Source: Thiosulfatimonas sediminis (GTDB lineage Bacteria; Pseudomonadota; Gammaproteobacteria; Thiomicrospirales; Thiomicrospiraceae). Taken from it: 64,000 nt of DNA. The first letter of the stretch is position 1. Each line of letters opens with the position of its first letter. Under the pieces are notes generated by a model. That model did not search any database. It was not told the origin of the DNA and was given only the letters and a program-made list of their open reading frames with translations. Both the position numbers and the translations under genes were made by a program. The DNA lies in assembly GCF_011398355.1 (NCBI RefSeq), contig NZ_AP021889.1, positions 1,612,001-1,676,000 on the forward strand, written 5' to 3'. Shown in pieces: positions 46,845-58,200 of this stretch.

Positions 46845-49800
46845 ATGAAACAAAGCAGCGCCCTGCGTTATAGCCTGCTGATTGGCTTAGCAACCCTCTC
46901 TCTCGGAGTGCTCATCTCCTTCACAATGCTGGGTTTTTTCGTACACTCGCAATATCAACAAGACAACCAAAAAAATCAACAACTACTGAATAACGAAAGT
47001 CGTTTTGTTGAGCATTTAATGACGCAACGCTTGCGTAGTTTTCAACAACATCTCGCTCTGCTGCAAAAAAATCTCAGCACAAATCAACAACTGATCGATC
47101 AAGAAGCATCCGCTGAAATCGCTAAACAACTGCAAACTTTGCAGTACCAACAACTGCAAACCTTTATCCAAACCCACCCGCATTTTAGTGAAATCATTTT
47201 GTTTGATAAGCAGATGCGTAATCGTGCAGAAATATTTTCCCACAGCATTCAAAATGCTGCACAAAGTACTTTTCAGCTAAATCCTGAGTTTTCGAATGAA
47301 ATCCAACAATTGCAACCCAACGACATCTTTCTGTCAAAACTGCAATTAGATACACTTAACGCGATGCAGGAAAACCGAACCTTTATCCTGATGGCAACGC
47401 CTTATACAAACAATGCTAAACCCTCGGTCACCCAAGGATACATTGCGGTCAAAATATCCTTACAGGAACTACTCTTACCGCTGTATCCATTTAATAATGA
47501 CAAAACACCCATCAATCATCTGATGAACTTATGGATTTTGGAGCGCAATCTGAGCGCCCTTTCAATCAACCCAATCACCCCTCTTTGGGAACAAATGAAC
47601 AGTCTAAGTACCGCCAGTAGTGATGTGTTTACTGGCCTCAGTGAAATGCTGACGCGCGCGCAAAAAGAGGGCACGCAAACTCGTCCGATTGAAAATCATC
47701 AATATCAAGTACGCGCCATACAGCTTCAACAAGTACCGGTTAAGAATACACACAATGCGCTACCGCACACCGTCATTGACCATTTCACCCCTCTGTACTT
47801 AATTGGTCGCAGCGCCTATTCGGCAGATATAACCACTTATATTTTGCAGACTCCGCAACTCCGCCCAATGATTTACGGCATCTTGCTGCTCAATTTATTA
47901 CTCACAATCTTAATCACCGTTTTTGCTTGGCGCCATGCCAAAAATAAAATCGCTCGCGATAAAGACAACAATTTATTACATCACTTTATCCAAAAGGCGC
48001 CGCAAGCGGTGATGGTGGCCAATGCCAATGGCGAAGTTCAGCTCAGTAACCAAAGCGCGCTTAACTTAATACCTCGCCTACTGGCCGAGCAGAATGCGCA
48101 AAAAAAACACAGTCATTCGGCGAGCATTGAAAAACCAGAAAACTTTAATTTACTATCACAGCTCAGCTCGGACGAACAATACAAACTGTTCCAACTAGAA
48201 ACCCTCTTCAAGCGCATCTATCTACCTGCGGACAACCGCTACTCGGGCAAATATTTTTACTGCAAGATTTTTGCAATAGAACACAATCATGAACTCTTGG
48301 CAATTGGCGCAACCTACTCCGACCAGACGCAAATTGAGGAAGCACAACAACACCTTAAAGAGACACAAGAACGAATTAGCGCGATTTTTGACTCCGCTGC
48401 CGATGCAATTTTAGTCGTCAACCAACAAGGCACGATTATTGAACACAATGTCACTGCAGAGCAGATGTTTGGCTACAGTGCAGAGGAGTTTAAAGGCCTT
48501 AAAGTGGAACAACTGATGCCCGAGCGCTTCCGTCACAATCATGTACAAGTGCGCGAAAACTATATGCACCGTCCGCGAATGCGGTTAATGCAAGATGCCG
48601 CACTACTGAGCGCACAAAACAAAAATGGCGAAGTGTTTCCTATCGAAGCCAGCTTAAATGCAGTGAAAAGTGACGATAAACTGGTGGTCTGTACAGTGCG
48701 AGACATTCGCGAGCGGCAACGTATCCAACAACAACTAAACCAAGCGCAAAAGATGGATGCGATTGGCAAGCTGACCGGTGGAATCGCCCATGACTTTAAT
48801 AATTTAATTGCCATTATTGTCGGCAATCTCGACCTTTCGGAAGTGTATTTAGAAAAAAACAACGTCAGCCAAGCGCACCAATCGATTAAAAAAGCACAAC
48901 AAGTGACTGAACGCGCCACCAATTTAACCAAACGTCTCTTAGCTTTTGCGCGTAAACAGACGCTTGCTCCAGAAAAGATTCACTTAAAAACCCTGCTTGA
49001 AGCCGAGTTAGAAATGATTGAACGCGTCGTCTCTAAACAAGTACGATTACACTTGCAAGTAAATGATAACTTACCGGACATCACCGCCGATCGCCTCGAA
49101 TTTCAAACCGCGCTACTGAACTTAGCGATTAACGCCAACGATGCCATGCCAGATGGCGGTGATATTTTTATTCAAGCCAGCATGAGTGAAATCAGCGAAG
49201 AACAGAGCTTTTTAGGCGAATCCCTCAAAGCCGGTGAATACGTTGTGGTCAGCGTTACGGATACCGGAAGCGGCATTGCCAAGGCAGAACAAGACCGTAT
49301 TTTTGAACCTTTCTATACCAACAAACCTGTCGGCAAAGGCACGGGCTTAGGCCTTTCGATGGTCTACGGCTTTATGAAACAAAGTAACGGACAAGTAAAA
49401 CTTTATTCCGAAGTGGGGATTGGCAGTAGCTTCTCGCTGTTTTTCCCGGCGGTAAATACGCCACAAAAAGGCGCTGAACAGTTGCTTTACGAACCTACCC
49501 CAGTACAACATCAAGCCAACCAAATGTCGCGTGCAAACCACAAACGCTATCGCCTACTCTTGGTAGACGACGAATACGAACTACTCAGCTTAGCCCAAAA
49601 ATGCCTCGAAAGTGTCGGTTATCATGTAATCTGCGCCAACAGCTCACAAGCCGCTATCCATGAAATTGAAAACCACGGCTCGCAGATTGACTTGGTCTTT
49701 AGTGATGTCATTATGCCCGAGAAAAACGGCTTACAACTGGCAGAACAAATTCATAACTTATTTCCAGATATTCCGGTTATCTTCTCCTCAGGTTTTCCTG

Positions 49801-49913
49801 AAGAAGCCTTGCAACAACATCAACAAACCGATTATCCGATCAAGATTCTCAAAAAACCGTACCGCAAAGCGGAACTGCTCGACTACATCGAACAACACCT
49901 ACCAAAGAAATAA
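46845..49913 (+). CDS. Hybrid sensor histidine kinase with PAS and receiver domains
   Basis: 1022 residues. TM1 (about 12-33), a large periplasmic sensor region (about 35-343) and TM2 (about 345-363) lead to a degenerate PAS-like region. A clear PAS domain follows (about 509-630: ISAIFDSAADAILVV, FGYSAEEFKG). The HisKA box has His649 (GGIAHDFNNL). The ATPase domain has NLAINANDAMPDGG, DTGSGIA and GKGTGLGLSMVYG. A C-terminal receiver domain (about 900-1022) has phosphoacceptor Asp954 (VFSDVIMPE) and a late Lys (LKKPYRK). The kinase looks complete; no separate response regulator is adjacent. GGAGA precedes the ATG. Confidence 0.94.
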   Translation: MKQSSALRYSLLIGLATLSLGVLISFTMLGFFVHSQYQQDNQKNQQLLNNESRFVEHLMTQRLRSFQQHLALLQKNLSTNQQLIDQEASAEIAKQLQTLQYQQLQTFIQTHPHFSEIILFDKQMRNRAEIFSHSIQNAAQSTFQLNPEFSNEIQQLQPNDIFLSKLQLDTLNAMQENRTFILMATPYTNNAKPSVTQGYIAVKISLQELLLPLYPFNNDKTPINHLMNLWILERNLSALSINPITPLWEQMNSLSTASSDVFTGLSEMLTRAQKEGTQTRPIENHQYQVRAIQLQQVPVKNTHNALPHTVIDHFTPLYLIGRSAYSADITTYILQTPQLRPMIYGILLLNLLLTILITVFAWRHAKNKIARDKDNNLLHHFIQKAPQAVMVANANGEVQLSNQSALNLIPRLLAEQNAQKKHSHSASIEKPENFNLLSQLSSDEQYKLFQLETLFKRIYLPADNRYSGKYFYCKIFAIEHNHELLAIGATYSDQTQIEEAQQHLKETQERISAIFDSAADAILVVNQQGTIIEHNVTAEQMFGYSAEEFKGLKVEQLMPERFRHNHVQVRENYMHRPRMRLMQDAALLSAQNKNGEVFPIEASLNAVKSDDKLVVCTVRDIRERQRIQQQLNQAQKMDAIGKLTGGIAHDFNNLIAIIVGNLDLSEVYLEKNNVSQAHQSIKKAQQVTERATNLTKRLLAFARKQTLAPEKIHLKTLLEAELEMIERVVSKQVRLHLQVNDNLPDITADRLEFQTALLNLAINANDAMPDGGDIFIQASMSEISEEQSFLGESLKAGEYVVVSVTDTGSGIAKAEQDRIFEPFYTNKPVGKGTGLGLSMVYGFMKQSNGQVKLYSEVGIGSSFSLFFPAVNTPQKGAEQLLYEPTPVQHQANQMSRANHKRYRLLLVDDEYELLSLAQKCLESVGYHVICANSSQAAIHEIENHGSQIDLVFSDVIMPEKNGLQLAEQIHNLFPDIPVIFSSGFPEEALQQHQQTDYPIKILKKPYRKAELLDYIEQHLPKK

Positions 49914-49974
49914 ACAATCCGGCTGCAACGCCTTTGGTTATGTACCATTCAAAAGCATGACTGGAAGCTTAGAT

Positions 49975-50646
49975 TTAACGCTTCCAATCTACGCCTCTCT
50001 TCACCACTTTTGCTGGTGAACCGGCAATAATCGTGTTCTCCTCCGTAAACGCTTTATTGACAAAGGAACAGGCACCAATCACGCAATTATTCGGAATAAC
50101 CGTATTTTTTGACAAAAACGCTCGGGCGGCAATCCAAACATGATCCCCGACGATTAAAGGGTTGGCCTCATTGACCCGCTGCCCCGTCTCCAACAAATAG
50201 ATTTTGTGTACATCCGTAGAACGAATTTCAATTTCACGCGAAATCATGCAATTCTTACCAATTGTCACATTCTGATCACGACTCAAAAGATAAACGCTTT
50301 CTGCGGTGGTATTCTCACCAATTCGAACCTCCAGACCACAACCATCGACCAAAATACGGCCTGACCATTTCACGTTATCGCCAATGATGACCTGATTATT
50401 TTGCCCTTTAAAAATAATTTGCAATTTACGGGCTCGAAAATTATCACCAATCTCAATACGGTTATTGACCGCACCTGGCTTAAAAACAAACGCATTAAGC
50501 CCTTTAAACGCAGAATTTTTACCAATATTTATTTGATTCTGATCCAGTGCCCCCAGAACAACATACTGGTGAAGATGACGTGCTTTAACTAGCCAACTCC
50601 ATAGCTTTTTAAACTTTTGTTTAAACCAATCCATAATATCAATCAT
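49975..50646 (-). CDS. Hexapeptide-repeat acyltransferase
   Basis: 223 residues forming a left-handed beta-helix of the LbetaH acetyl/acyltransferase family: repeated I-G-x-N/D-x turns (INIGKNSAF, IEIGDNFRA, VIIGDNVKW, VTIGKNCM), then NPLIVGDHVWIAARAFLSKN and IIAGSPAKVVKRG, the classical end. It probably acetylates a sugar of the surface polysaccharide. The start overlaps the stop of the upstream gene (ATGA 50643-50646). Last gene of the glycan operon. Confidence 0.9.
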   Translation of the reverse strand: MIDIMDWFKQKFKKLWSWLVKARHLHQYVVLGALDQNQINIGKNSAFKGLNAFVFKPGAVNNRIEIGDNFRARKLQIIFKGQNNQVIIGDNVKWSGRILVDGCGLEVRIGENTTAESVYLLSRDQNVTIGKNCMISREIEIRSTDVHKIYLLETGQRVNEANPLIVGDHVWIAARAFLSKNTVIPNNCVIGACSFVNKAFTEENTIIAGSPAKVVKRGVDWKR

Positions 50647-51629
50647 AAAGCCTTTGATTTATTACACGCCAGACTCGCCAAGCGAACTTGTGCTTGCTCA
50701 AGCATTAATTGACGTCGCTCAACGTCATCAGCTAATTCCAAAATCGCTTCTATCCATAATGCCGGTTCCAGTGGTAATACCAAACCCGCGGGAATAACGC
50801 CTGAGGAACATATTGACGCAACAAACCCAGCACTTTCGCTATTTACAGAATAAATACCCACCGCACCAGCTTGCGTAATGTCGAACACCTTGGTGTATGA
50901 ACGTGCAGCATTAAAAGCCGAATCCAGCAAAGGTGCTAGACCAATATGCCGCCCAGGTTGCTTAATAAAATGCTGATACGCCTCCCATCCCATTGGATGG
51001 ATAACCTGAACTCTGGGCAAACCTTTAAAAGCTTGATAAACCGATGGTCCACCGATTATTTCAAAACAAACGTTCTTATTGCGCGCTAATACGGCTGTCA
51101 TAACCGGCAAAAGCCACTCGATTTCCGCTTTATGAGAGGCGGAACCATGGTAAAAGACTTTCACCGAATTATGTAGCGCTTGAACCGGTTTAGGTGTCAT
51201 CAAATCAGGAGAATAAGCATGATACTTATTTAGTAGATAGGGAGTAGAAACCCAAAATTCCGCTTGCTGTTGTAGTAACCAGTTTTTATGCAGAGCAGCT
51301 AATGTTAATAACTTCCAACGATAGCGCAGCGGCATTCCTTTGGAAGCCTTCAAATCAAGCAAATCATCATCCATAAAAAAATAGAGAGACTTTAAAACAA
51401 CTCTATTTTCAGCAACTAGTTGACGCCATTTTTTCGGCAAATAACGTACAAAAACGACAATTGCATCCGTTAAAAGATCCGCTGAAATCCCTTGATTAAA
51501 AGTGCAGCGTTTAACATCAAATTTAGTCAATGGAAATTGCGGCAGAACAAAATAATCGGTAGATGGGTTTTCTCGCTCTTCAATGATAATCACCTGTGTT
51601 TTAGATTGCGCCTTATCGGTAACACTCAT
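50643..51629 (-). CDS. Putative glycosyltransferase, GT-B-like
   Basis: About 328 residues. FYHGSASHKAEIEWLLPVM and ENPST-type N-terminal parts resemble glycosyl transferases of the family 1/4 type, with the donor-site region HIGLAPLLDSAFNAARSYTKVFDITQAGAVGIYS. Its acceptor is unknown. ATG 51629 overlaps the upstream stop (ATGA 51626-51629). It is the second last gene of the operon. Confidence 0.72.
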   Translation of the reverse strand: MSVTDKAQSKTQVIIIEERENPSTDYFVLPQFPLTKFDVKRCTFNQGISADLLTDAIVVFVRYLPKKWRQLVAENRVVLKSLYFFMDDDLLDLKASKGMPLRYRWKLLTLAALHKNWLLQQQAEFWVSTPYLLNKYHAYSPDLMTPKPVQALHNSVKVFYHGSASHKAEIEWLLPVMTAVLARNKNVCFEIIGGPSVYQAFKGLPRVQVIHPMGWEAYQHFIKQPGRHIGLAPLLDSAFNAARSYTKVFDITQAGAVGIYSVNSESAGFVASICSSGVIPAGLVLPLEPALWIEAILELADDVERRQLMLEQAQVRLASLACNKSKAL

Positions 51630-53752
51630 CGCTTTAACCAAGGTTTTTTAACCATCGGATAACGGCTCAGTTCAAAATTGGGTCTGGCATAGTTAAGATT
51701 TGGATTATAAAACGGATCATTTTTAAGAACATGTCCCCACCTTGAACGAATATAGTCCGCCTCTTTTTTAGCTCTAGCTATTTTCTCAGGATTATCATCT
51801 TTGCCACGCGAGACCGATTCGTGATGATACATCTTTACATAAGGGGTAAAGACTACACGCATGCCTTTTTCACGTACTCTTAAACAATAGTCGACGTCAT
51901 TAAACGCCACCGACAAATGCCTTTCATCTAACCCGTTTAAACTCTCAAATACATCACGTTGCGTTAAAAGACAGGCCGCAGTGACCGCCGACAAGTCTTG
52001 GGCAACTATCGCACGCCCCATGTAACCAGCCTGCTCTTCTTCAAACCCAGAAAAGAAATGATCGGCGCAACCCCCAGGGCCAACCGCATCGCCTGCGTGC
52101 TGAACCGTGCCGTCAGGAAACAACAATTTAATACCAACAGCCCCAACATTAGACTGTTGTAACTGTCCCAACATCACTTCTAACCAATCTGGAGAAATCA
52201 CTTCGGTATCATTGTTTAACAAACAAAAAACTTCGCCATTACAATATTTGGCGGCGTAATTGTTAATGGCAGAGTAATTAAATGGCTTGTTGTATTCAAC
52301 CACGTTAACATTCTGTAACGCACTGACCTTGGCAAAATACGCTGAGGTCTCGAGCTCTTCTGACTGATTATCAACAATGATAATTTCAAAATGATCGTAG
52401 CTTGTTTTGGTCAACAAACTTTCAACACAACGTTCAAGGTGGTGCAACATATCACGTGTTGGGATAATGATGCTCACTAAAGGCCTCGCTTTTACAGCGT
52501 AAACAATCTTTTTATAGATCAAATGGTAATCAGATATATCAGCAATAATTTCGTGCTTGTTAAAAAATTTTGTTAATAACTCGGTTTCCTGCACACCCTC
52601 AGCCAACAATCGCTTTTGATTATTCGCTAATAAAGGCTTGGAAAACAACAACGCAGGAATACGACATACCTCTAAGCCATCAGACTGATAAGGCTTTAAT
52701 CGACTGAATAACCGAAGAATTACTGCATAAATAGTGAGATTTTTACAACTTTCTAAATCCAAATAATCTGTGTTGACCATTAACACGCCACCAATAAAAT
52801 TTTGGCTTAAAAAGAACTCAGGTGACCATTCAGGTTTTAAAACAGGCGAACAACGTTCACCATTCTCATCAATATAATCATGATCGCTATAAATCATCGC
52901 CGCATTCGGCTTTAAACAGGCCTGGTGTGCAAACCAATAAAGCGCATGAGGACGTAGCTGACAACCCTCTTCAACCAACATCAACCAGCGGGTATTTCGA
53001 TGCTGATAAAACTCATAGCTCAAATCGGATTTTTTAACGATTTTAAAACGTGAATAAAGCTGTTCAGACAAGCCATTTTGGATGGCACGACTCGAAATCG
53101 CTTCAGTTTGGTGACCAAGTTCAAGTAACTCAATTTCAGGCAGCTGCGAGTTCTTCTTAATTAACCGCTTAATTTTGAAAATATCTTTATGGTTCAACTG
53201 ATCAAACAGCTTTAACCACTCTTTATATTCAATCTTAGGGCTATAGGCTCTAAATCGACCCGCAATTTCATAAGCTTTCGATAAATCGAAAATAAACTGA
53301 TGCCACCGAATACCTGCCTTATAAATCACATCTTGATTTTGACTTTTATAAAGCAGATAAAGCCGTTTTGACATTAAGTAGTTTCGCTCAAACCAAGAGA
53401 TAGATTTGAACTGAAAATCTTGCATTTGAAAACGGCCTTTTGAGCTCATTGGTTCAAAGTAGATTTTTTCAATATTGGCTGGGAAGTGAACTACCTCAAA
53501 AATTTTACCTTTCAAAGTAATGGGCAATTTGTAAGTGAAGGTTTTACCACCTTTCAACTTAAACACCAACTTAGCGTCATAACCGGTGCACTGTCTAAGT
53601 AATAGACCTTTTACAACGACCCATCTTTTAGGCCACTTAGTGCCGGACTCTGCATAACATTTAAAATAGGCAGGGGTATCTTCCACCCTCCAAGACTGAA
53701 CGGTATCGTGCTTATTTAAGTGCGAGTGAAGTGGCTTTAGCGAGATATTCAT
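51626..53752 (-). CDS. Family 2 glycosyltransferase (O-antigen/RfbC-like)
   Basis: 708 residues. The N-terminal ~400 residues hold a first, weakly conserved transferase-like region (AAMIYSDHDYIDENGER). The C-terminal half is a clear GT-A family 2 domain with VSIIIPTRDMLHHLERCVESL, LLNNDTEVISPDWLEVML and FNDVDYCLRVREKGMRVV. This matches large O-antigen biosynthesis transferases that carry two GT domains. The start overlaps the upstream stop (ATGA 53749-53752). Confidence 0.87.
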   Translation of the reverse strand: MNISLKPLHSHLNKHDTVQSWRVEDTPAYFKCYAESGTKWPKRWVVVKGLLLRQCTGYDAKLVFKLKGGKTFTYKLPITLKGKIFEVVHFPANIEKIYFEPMSSKGRFQMQDFQFKSISWFERNYLMSKRLYLLYKSQNQDVIYKAGIRWHQFIFDLSKAYEIAGRFRAYSPKIEYKEWLKLFDQLNHKDIFKIKRLIKKNSQLPEIELLELGHQTEAISSRAIQNGLSEQLYSRFKIVKKSDLSYEFYQHRNTRWLMLVEEGCQLRPHALYWFAHQACLKPNAAMIYSDHDYIDENGERCSPVLKPEWSPEFFLSQNFIGGVLMVNTDYLDLESCKNLTIYAVILRLFSRLKPYQSDGLEVCRIPALLFSKPLLANNQKRLLAEGVQETELLTKFFNKHEIIADISDYHLIYKKIVYAVKARPLVSIIIPTRDMLHHLERCVESLLTKTSYDHFEIIIVDNQSEELETSAYFAKVSALQNVNVVEYNKPFNYSAINNYAAKYCNGEVFCLLNNDTEVISPDWLEVMLGQLQQSNVGAVGIKLLFPDGTVQHAGDAVGPGGCADHFFSGFEEEQAGYMGRAIVAQDLSAVTAACLLTQRDVFESLNGLDERHLSVAFNDVDYCLRVREKGMRVVFTPYVKMYHHESVSRGKDDNPEKIARAKKEADYIRSRWGHVLKNDPFYNPNLNYARPNFELSRYPMVKKPWLKR

Positions 53753-54969
53753 GTAAGTTGTTGGGCATTCGCCACACGACCCTCTTCTAGGCCAAATTTA
53801 AGGTAATGAACAAATGGGTTCATCGAAGACTTTGATACGTCTTGGTAGCGGTTGATATAGAACTTCAAATCAAAAAACTCTGTCGGGTCACGTTTTTCAA
53901 TTACGCCAAAACGCAAAAAATGCTCAATCGGATCAATCCCAGCATTGGCAACATCCGGATATCGTAAAAGATACCAAGTTTTATCAAACGTTCCAGATGC
54001 TTCAATAATTTGTTTATCGCGTTTTTGCAATTTGTTTAATTTAGACTTTTTAAACCAGGGTTTTGTTACCTCAGCAGATTCTATTTTAGGTAAAACTGTC
54101 GTCAAGGTGTTTAACGTTTCATGTACCTGTTTTATTAATTCGTCTGGATAAGACCAAACCTCTTCATTCCGGTCATGACTTTTAAAGTAATCTTTATGCT
54201 TTACCCTGCCCTTAGAGGCGGCACTGCCTTTGCGAGACTTACCTAAGACAAATTCTTCTAACGACTTAACAACGTAATGATTAACGCGTAAGTTTTCCCA
54301 TATCGGAGTAACCGCAACACCAAGTTTCTCAGCCACCATAGCCACATCTTCGCCTAACGTATTGACATAGCGACCAGATTTCAAACTCACATAATGCGGG
54401 TTTCTAAAGGCCTTAATCGTATTTGGTCGCACCATAGTCTTGTAGTTTTTATTGGCCGTAAATTTCATCGCCGATTGACGGGTAAAACGCTCAATGACCA
54501 TCCCGTCCTCTTTAAACAGCTGTCCTGCTGAACCAAAGCAAGCCCACTGCATCGCCAAAGCAGAAATATTCTGGTCTGCAAATATACGGTCAATAAAAGG
54601 GGTAATGGTCAACTCGCCATCTAATGGCGTTAAATATTCATCCGCATCAATAAAAGCAATCAAATCAATATCGTTTGGACACAGCGAAACCAGCTTTTTA
54701 TAAGCCGGCAGTTGCGGCTTGACATCACCCACCGTTGGAAAATCAACAAACGTTACCAAACCTAATTTGACCAACTTTTGCAAAATCTCACTGGTTTCAT
54801 CCGTACTGTCATTACTGGCAATTAAAAAATGCCGAACACCCACTACCCAGTGATACGCGATCCACTCCAGCAAATAATCCGCCTCGTTTTTAACGATAGC
54901 ACCGATAGCAATTTTCAATTTTTTATTTACCAACTCATTCGACCTATTTAATTTCTGGCGTATTTTCAA
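53749..54969 (-). CDS. Glycosyltransferase (Glyco_tranf_2_4 type) with C-terminal FDxxWYLxxYPDV repeats
   Basis: 406 residues. The N-terminal domain KIAIGAIVKNEADYLLEWIAYH, NDSTDETSEIL and LIAFIDADEYL (acidic metal-binding DxD) is of the Glyco_tranf_2_4 kind. The C-terminus (about 330-400) carries two repeats: FDKTWYLLRYPDVANAGIDP and FDLKFYINRYQDVSKSSMNP, each followed by an H-x-L-x-x-G motif. The same repeat begins the large protein encoded at 55281-58580. The start is uncertain: TTG 54969, or TTG 54933 with AGG upstream. Confidence 0.82.
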   Translation of the reverse strand: MKIRQKLNRSNELVNKKLKIAIGAIVKNEADYLLEWIAYHWVVGVRHFLIASNDSTDETSEILQKLVKLGLVTFVDFPTVGDVKPQLPAYKKLVSLCPNDIDLIAFIDADEYLTPLDGELTITPFIDRIFADQNISALAMQWACFGSAGQLFKEDGMVIERFTRQSAMKFTANKNYKTMVRPNTIKAFRNPHYVSLKSGRYVNTLGEDVAMVAEKLGVAVTPIWENLRVNHYVVKSLEEFVLGKSRKGSAASKGRVKHKDYFKSHDRNEEVWSYPDELIKQVHETLNTLTTVLPKIESAEVTKPWFKKSKLNKLQKRDKQIIEASGTFDKTWYLLRYPDVANAGIDPIEHFLRFGVIEKRDPTEFFDLKFYINRYQDVSKSSMNPFVHYLKFGLEEGRVANAQQLT

Positions 54970-55294
54970 TATAAAGTGGCTCAGACTTCTGCCTTACTGA
55001 CCAATGCTTTTCTTTCGATGCGCCATTATAACTAGCGGAAATTCGACTCATCCATCCATTACTATCTTCATGCTGCCAAGCAACTTTTGATGGAATAATG
55101 CTAATTGCGCTCGGTTCTTTCAAACAACTTAAGGCCTTTTTCCATACCACCAAGCCGGTGACGTTCACAACCCCTTGATTAGGGATTTTATAGTGAACAT
55201 TTTCTATAATCATTTTCAACAGCTGTTCGGTATTCTCAGATGCCGGTTCACTGACAATAAAAGAATTGATTAACTGTCCATCAGGCGTCTGCAC
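54944..55294 (-). pseudogene. Displaced C-terminal part of the multidomain glycosyltransferase
   Basis: 116 codons in another frame than the gene just upstream. INSFIVSEPASENTEQLLKMII is the expected continuation of a DXD-type sugar transferase (Gly_transf_sug) whose first half ends at 55281. Only a GTG is available as start and no ribosome-binding site is visible. In this frame a stop (TAG near 55301) closes it upstream, so the frame change must be within about 20 bases (55284-55303). Confidence 0.7.
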
Positions 55295-58200
55295 CGTTGT
55301 CTAATATGGTTGTTCCGCCAACATCAATCAACTCATTCAGAAACGCCATTTTAGGCACATTTTTTAAATCTGAATAGACACCGCCCTCTCGATTAATAAT
55401 CGCAACACGAGCGATATCCGATTTCATCGCTTCAAAACGGCTTGTCTCTATGGCGTCTATTACCCGAAGGGAATCACTAAAAACTTGCTCAATTAACCGT
55501 TTAGACCACACTTTTATTTCAAAATCAGGAAACATCTCAGCCCATTGGCCAATATTATTGCGAATATCAAGCGGTAAATCGTCAAGCCCGTCATGCCCAC
55601 TGGGCGAAAACCAAACAAAGTGAATTTTTTTAGGAATACCAGCTGTCGCTGTAAAAGTCGTCTTCTGCTTAGAATCGCTTAACAAACCATCAACTTCAGT
55701 TTTCAAACGCGAATGCCAAGTAAATTGTTCTAAAAAAGCAAAATCATGCGATTGATTGGCGTCGAGAGCGGAGTGAATCTGCATGATAAATTCGTCATGC
55801 GATTTAACAGTAATCACCGCGGATGCATCAGGTAGGTTTTTCACTTCTGTTGCCACCACCGGCACGCGGTTAGCCAGATACACAAACACCTTTAAAGGGT
55901 TCATGTTATCGGTCATGTCCATTTTAAGATGCGGCACAATCCCAACATCAAACTGAGACACGATCGCATTGATATTTTCGTAAGGCACCACACCGAACAT
56001 ACGAATATTCGAGTGTTTTTGCAAGGCTCTCACCATTGGGTTTGCATGCGTAGAGCCAACCAAAACAATCAAAGCGTCGGAAAACTCATCGGCAATTCTC
56101 TCTATGAGAGGAATATCTATTTTCGCTTCCAGATTCCCGACAAAACCGATTACCTTACCTTTAAAGCCCTTCAACTCTTCGTAAAGCGGATTATTGATCG
56201 GCTCAACCATTTTCGGTGAGGCTTCGCAGCCGTTTGCAACCAATCGAATATCTGGATTAAACACCTGCATCGAATCAATTACCGGCTGACAATTCGCCAT
56301 TGCTAAATCGGCATGCCCAAGCAAATTTTGGTAATGCTCGGTTAACCAAGCCTTCTCAACCTGCGAAACATGCGGCCAAGCGCGATGATCGTCCACCACA
56401 TCCACTACCACTTTTTGCGGCTTAAAGACATCCAATATTTTTTCCGCTAATGGAATTTTCGGATAGAGCCAAAATACCGATTTATCCGCACTCACTCCCT
56501 CTCGGTCAAAAACATCCTGCAAATATTGTGCGTAACCGTCAAACAGCGAAATTCTCTGTCCATCGCCATCCTCTCGCATGGTGTAAACACCTGCTGGATG
56601 CGCAAACACATTGTAAGAAATCTTCGGCGTATCTAGCTTGCCGAGTAGCTTCTCATAAATCTTGATATAGATATTTCGGCTCTGGGTTAGCTCGTCCGCA
56701 GAACGCAGGCGCGCGATATCAAATTCGGAGATCGGTGCATCAAAAATCACTACTTTACGCACATCATCTCGACTTGCCAAATACTCTATAACCATATCCG
56801 AGCGCCGCCCATAAAGCCCGGTATCGTTCTGCTTCCAAAAAACAACAATATCAATGCCTGTTGCTTCATTTGCTCTAACGATTGGAAACAAACGATGTTG
56901 CAACCGCTTTAAATCATCAAATCCTGTTAGTGGCTTAAGGGGGGTGCTGAGAGTTGTCTCAATAAGTGCTTTAAGCTTTAAAGCCGCTGAATGATAGCTA
57001 TAGTTCAACAAAAACTGTTTTCGCAGCGCGAGTGAATCCGAGTGAGAAAGCGTTTTTTTCAAGGCTTGCGCAATCACCTTATCTAAAGGCTCATCCGGCA
57101 ATAAACGCGCCACACCATCCTTAACTAATTGCAACATCGGCTCAGTTGCCGAAACCAATAATGGTATACCCATCCCAATCGCGTCAATCGCTTTCGCCGG
57201 CAACTGAAATTTAGAAATAGGATGATTGACATCCTGTGGCAAGATCACTAAGTCCGCCATCACAATAATTTCAGGAATGGCTGAAAACGGCTGATTAGGT
57301 AAATAAAGAACCTTACCATAAGCCAGTTGACTTACCTGAGCAGTCACACTTTTATCAGGTGCTTCACCGACTACAACCAACAGAATATTTGCATCATTTA
57401 GCTTACCAACCGCCTCGGCAATCTCACCCACGCCTTTATGAACGCGAGGCGTACCAAAAAACATCACCACTTTCGCATCAACAGGGATGGAATATTTTTC
57501 ACGCTGGCGTACTTTAGAAAAAAGTGCCGGATCAAACGCATTTTCATCACGCACATGCGGAATCACTGTACCGCCAAATTCTCCCTCTAACGCCACATTA
57601 GACGTAATTAAAGCATCCGCACAATCGCGCGTTAGGCTATCCGTTAAACGTGACCAAATCTCGCCAAACGGCTCCGTCTCTTTTTGCAAAACTGCGTCCG
57701 GCATACTGAGCACCTCAGCAAGCGAATAAGGTTGCGCATGTCTAAAAAAAGCCAATTCATGATCGTCCACATCGACAATCAACGGAATACCATATTTTTC
57801 TTTAAATAAAATCCCCAGTTCAACCGAAGGCATTCTCGGCTTACAAGCAATCACCACATCCGGCTTAAATTTTTTAACCGCCTGTTCGCATGCAGCCAGC
57901 CATTCACTCATTTCACCGCCCGGCAAAGCAATCACCGGCAAACGGCTATGACGTAACGGCTGCCAAATATCATTGCCATAGCGTGAAAACTGAAAACCGC
58001 ACACCACCACATTATCAACCGCTTGCTCCAAAGCTTCAGCAAGCATATACGAGCGCCCGAGCGGATTATGCCCTACGTCCCAAGTAATCACCAAAGCGGT
58101 CATTTTTAACTTCTTGATCGGTTCTAAAATCGGTAGAACGAGCGGCTTTCCGGTAGATTTCTCAGCCAAACGCAATAAACGTTGATAAAACGGACTGAAC

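Noticed and set aside
49962-49986. GGAAGC/GCTTCC hairpin as a terminator between the kinase and acyltransferase genes
   Set aside because: It overlaps the acyltransferase end and has no T run; the stem is short.
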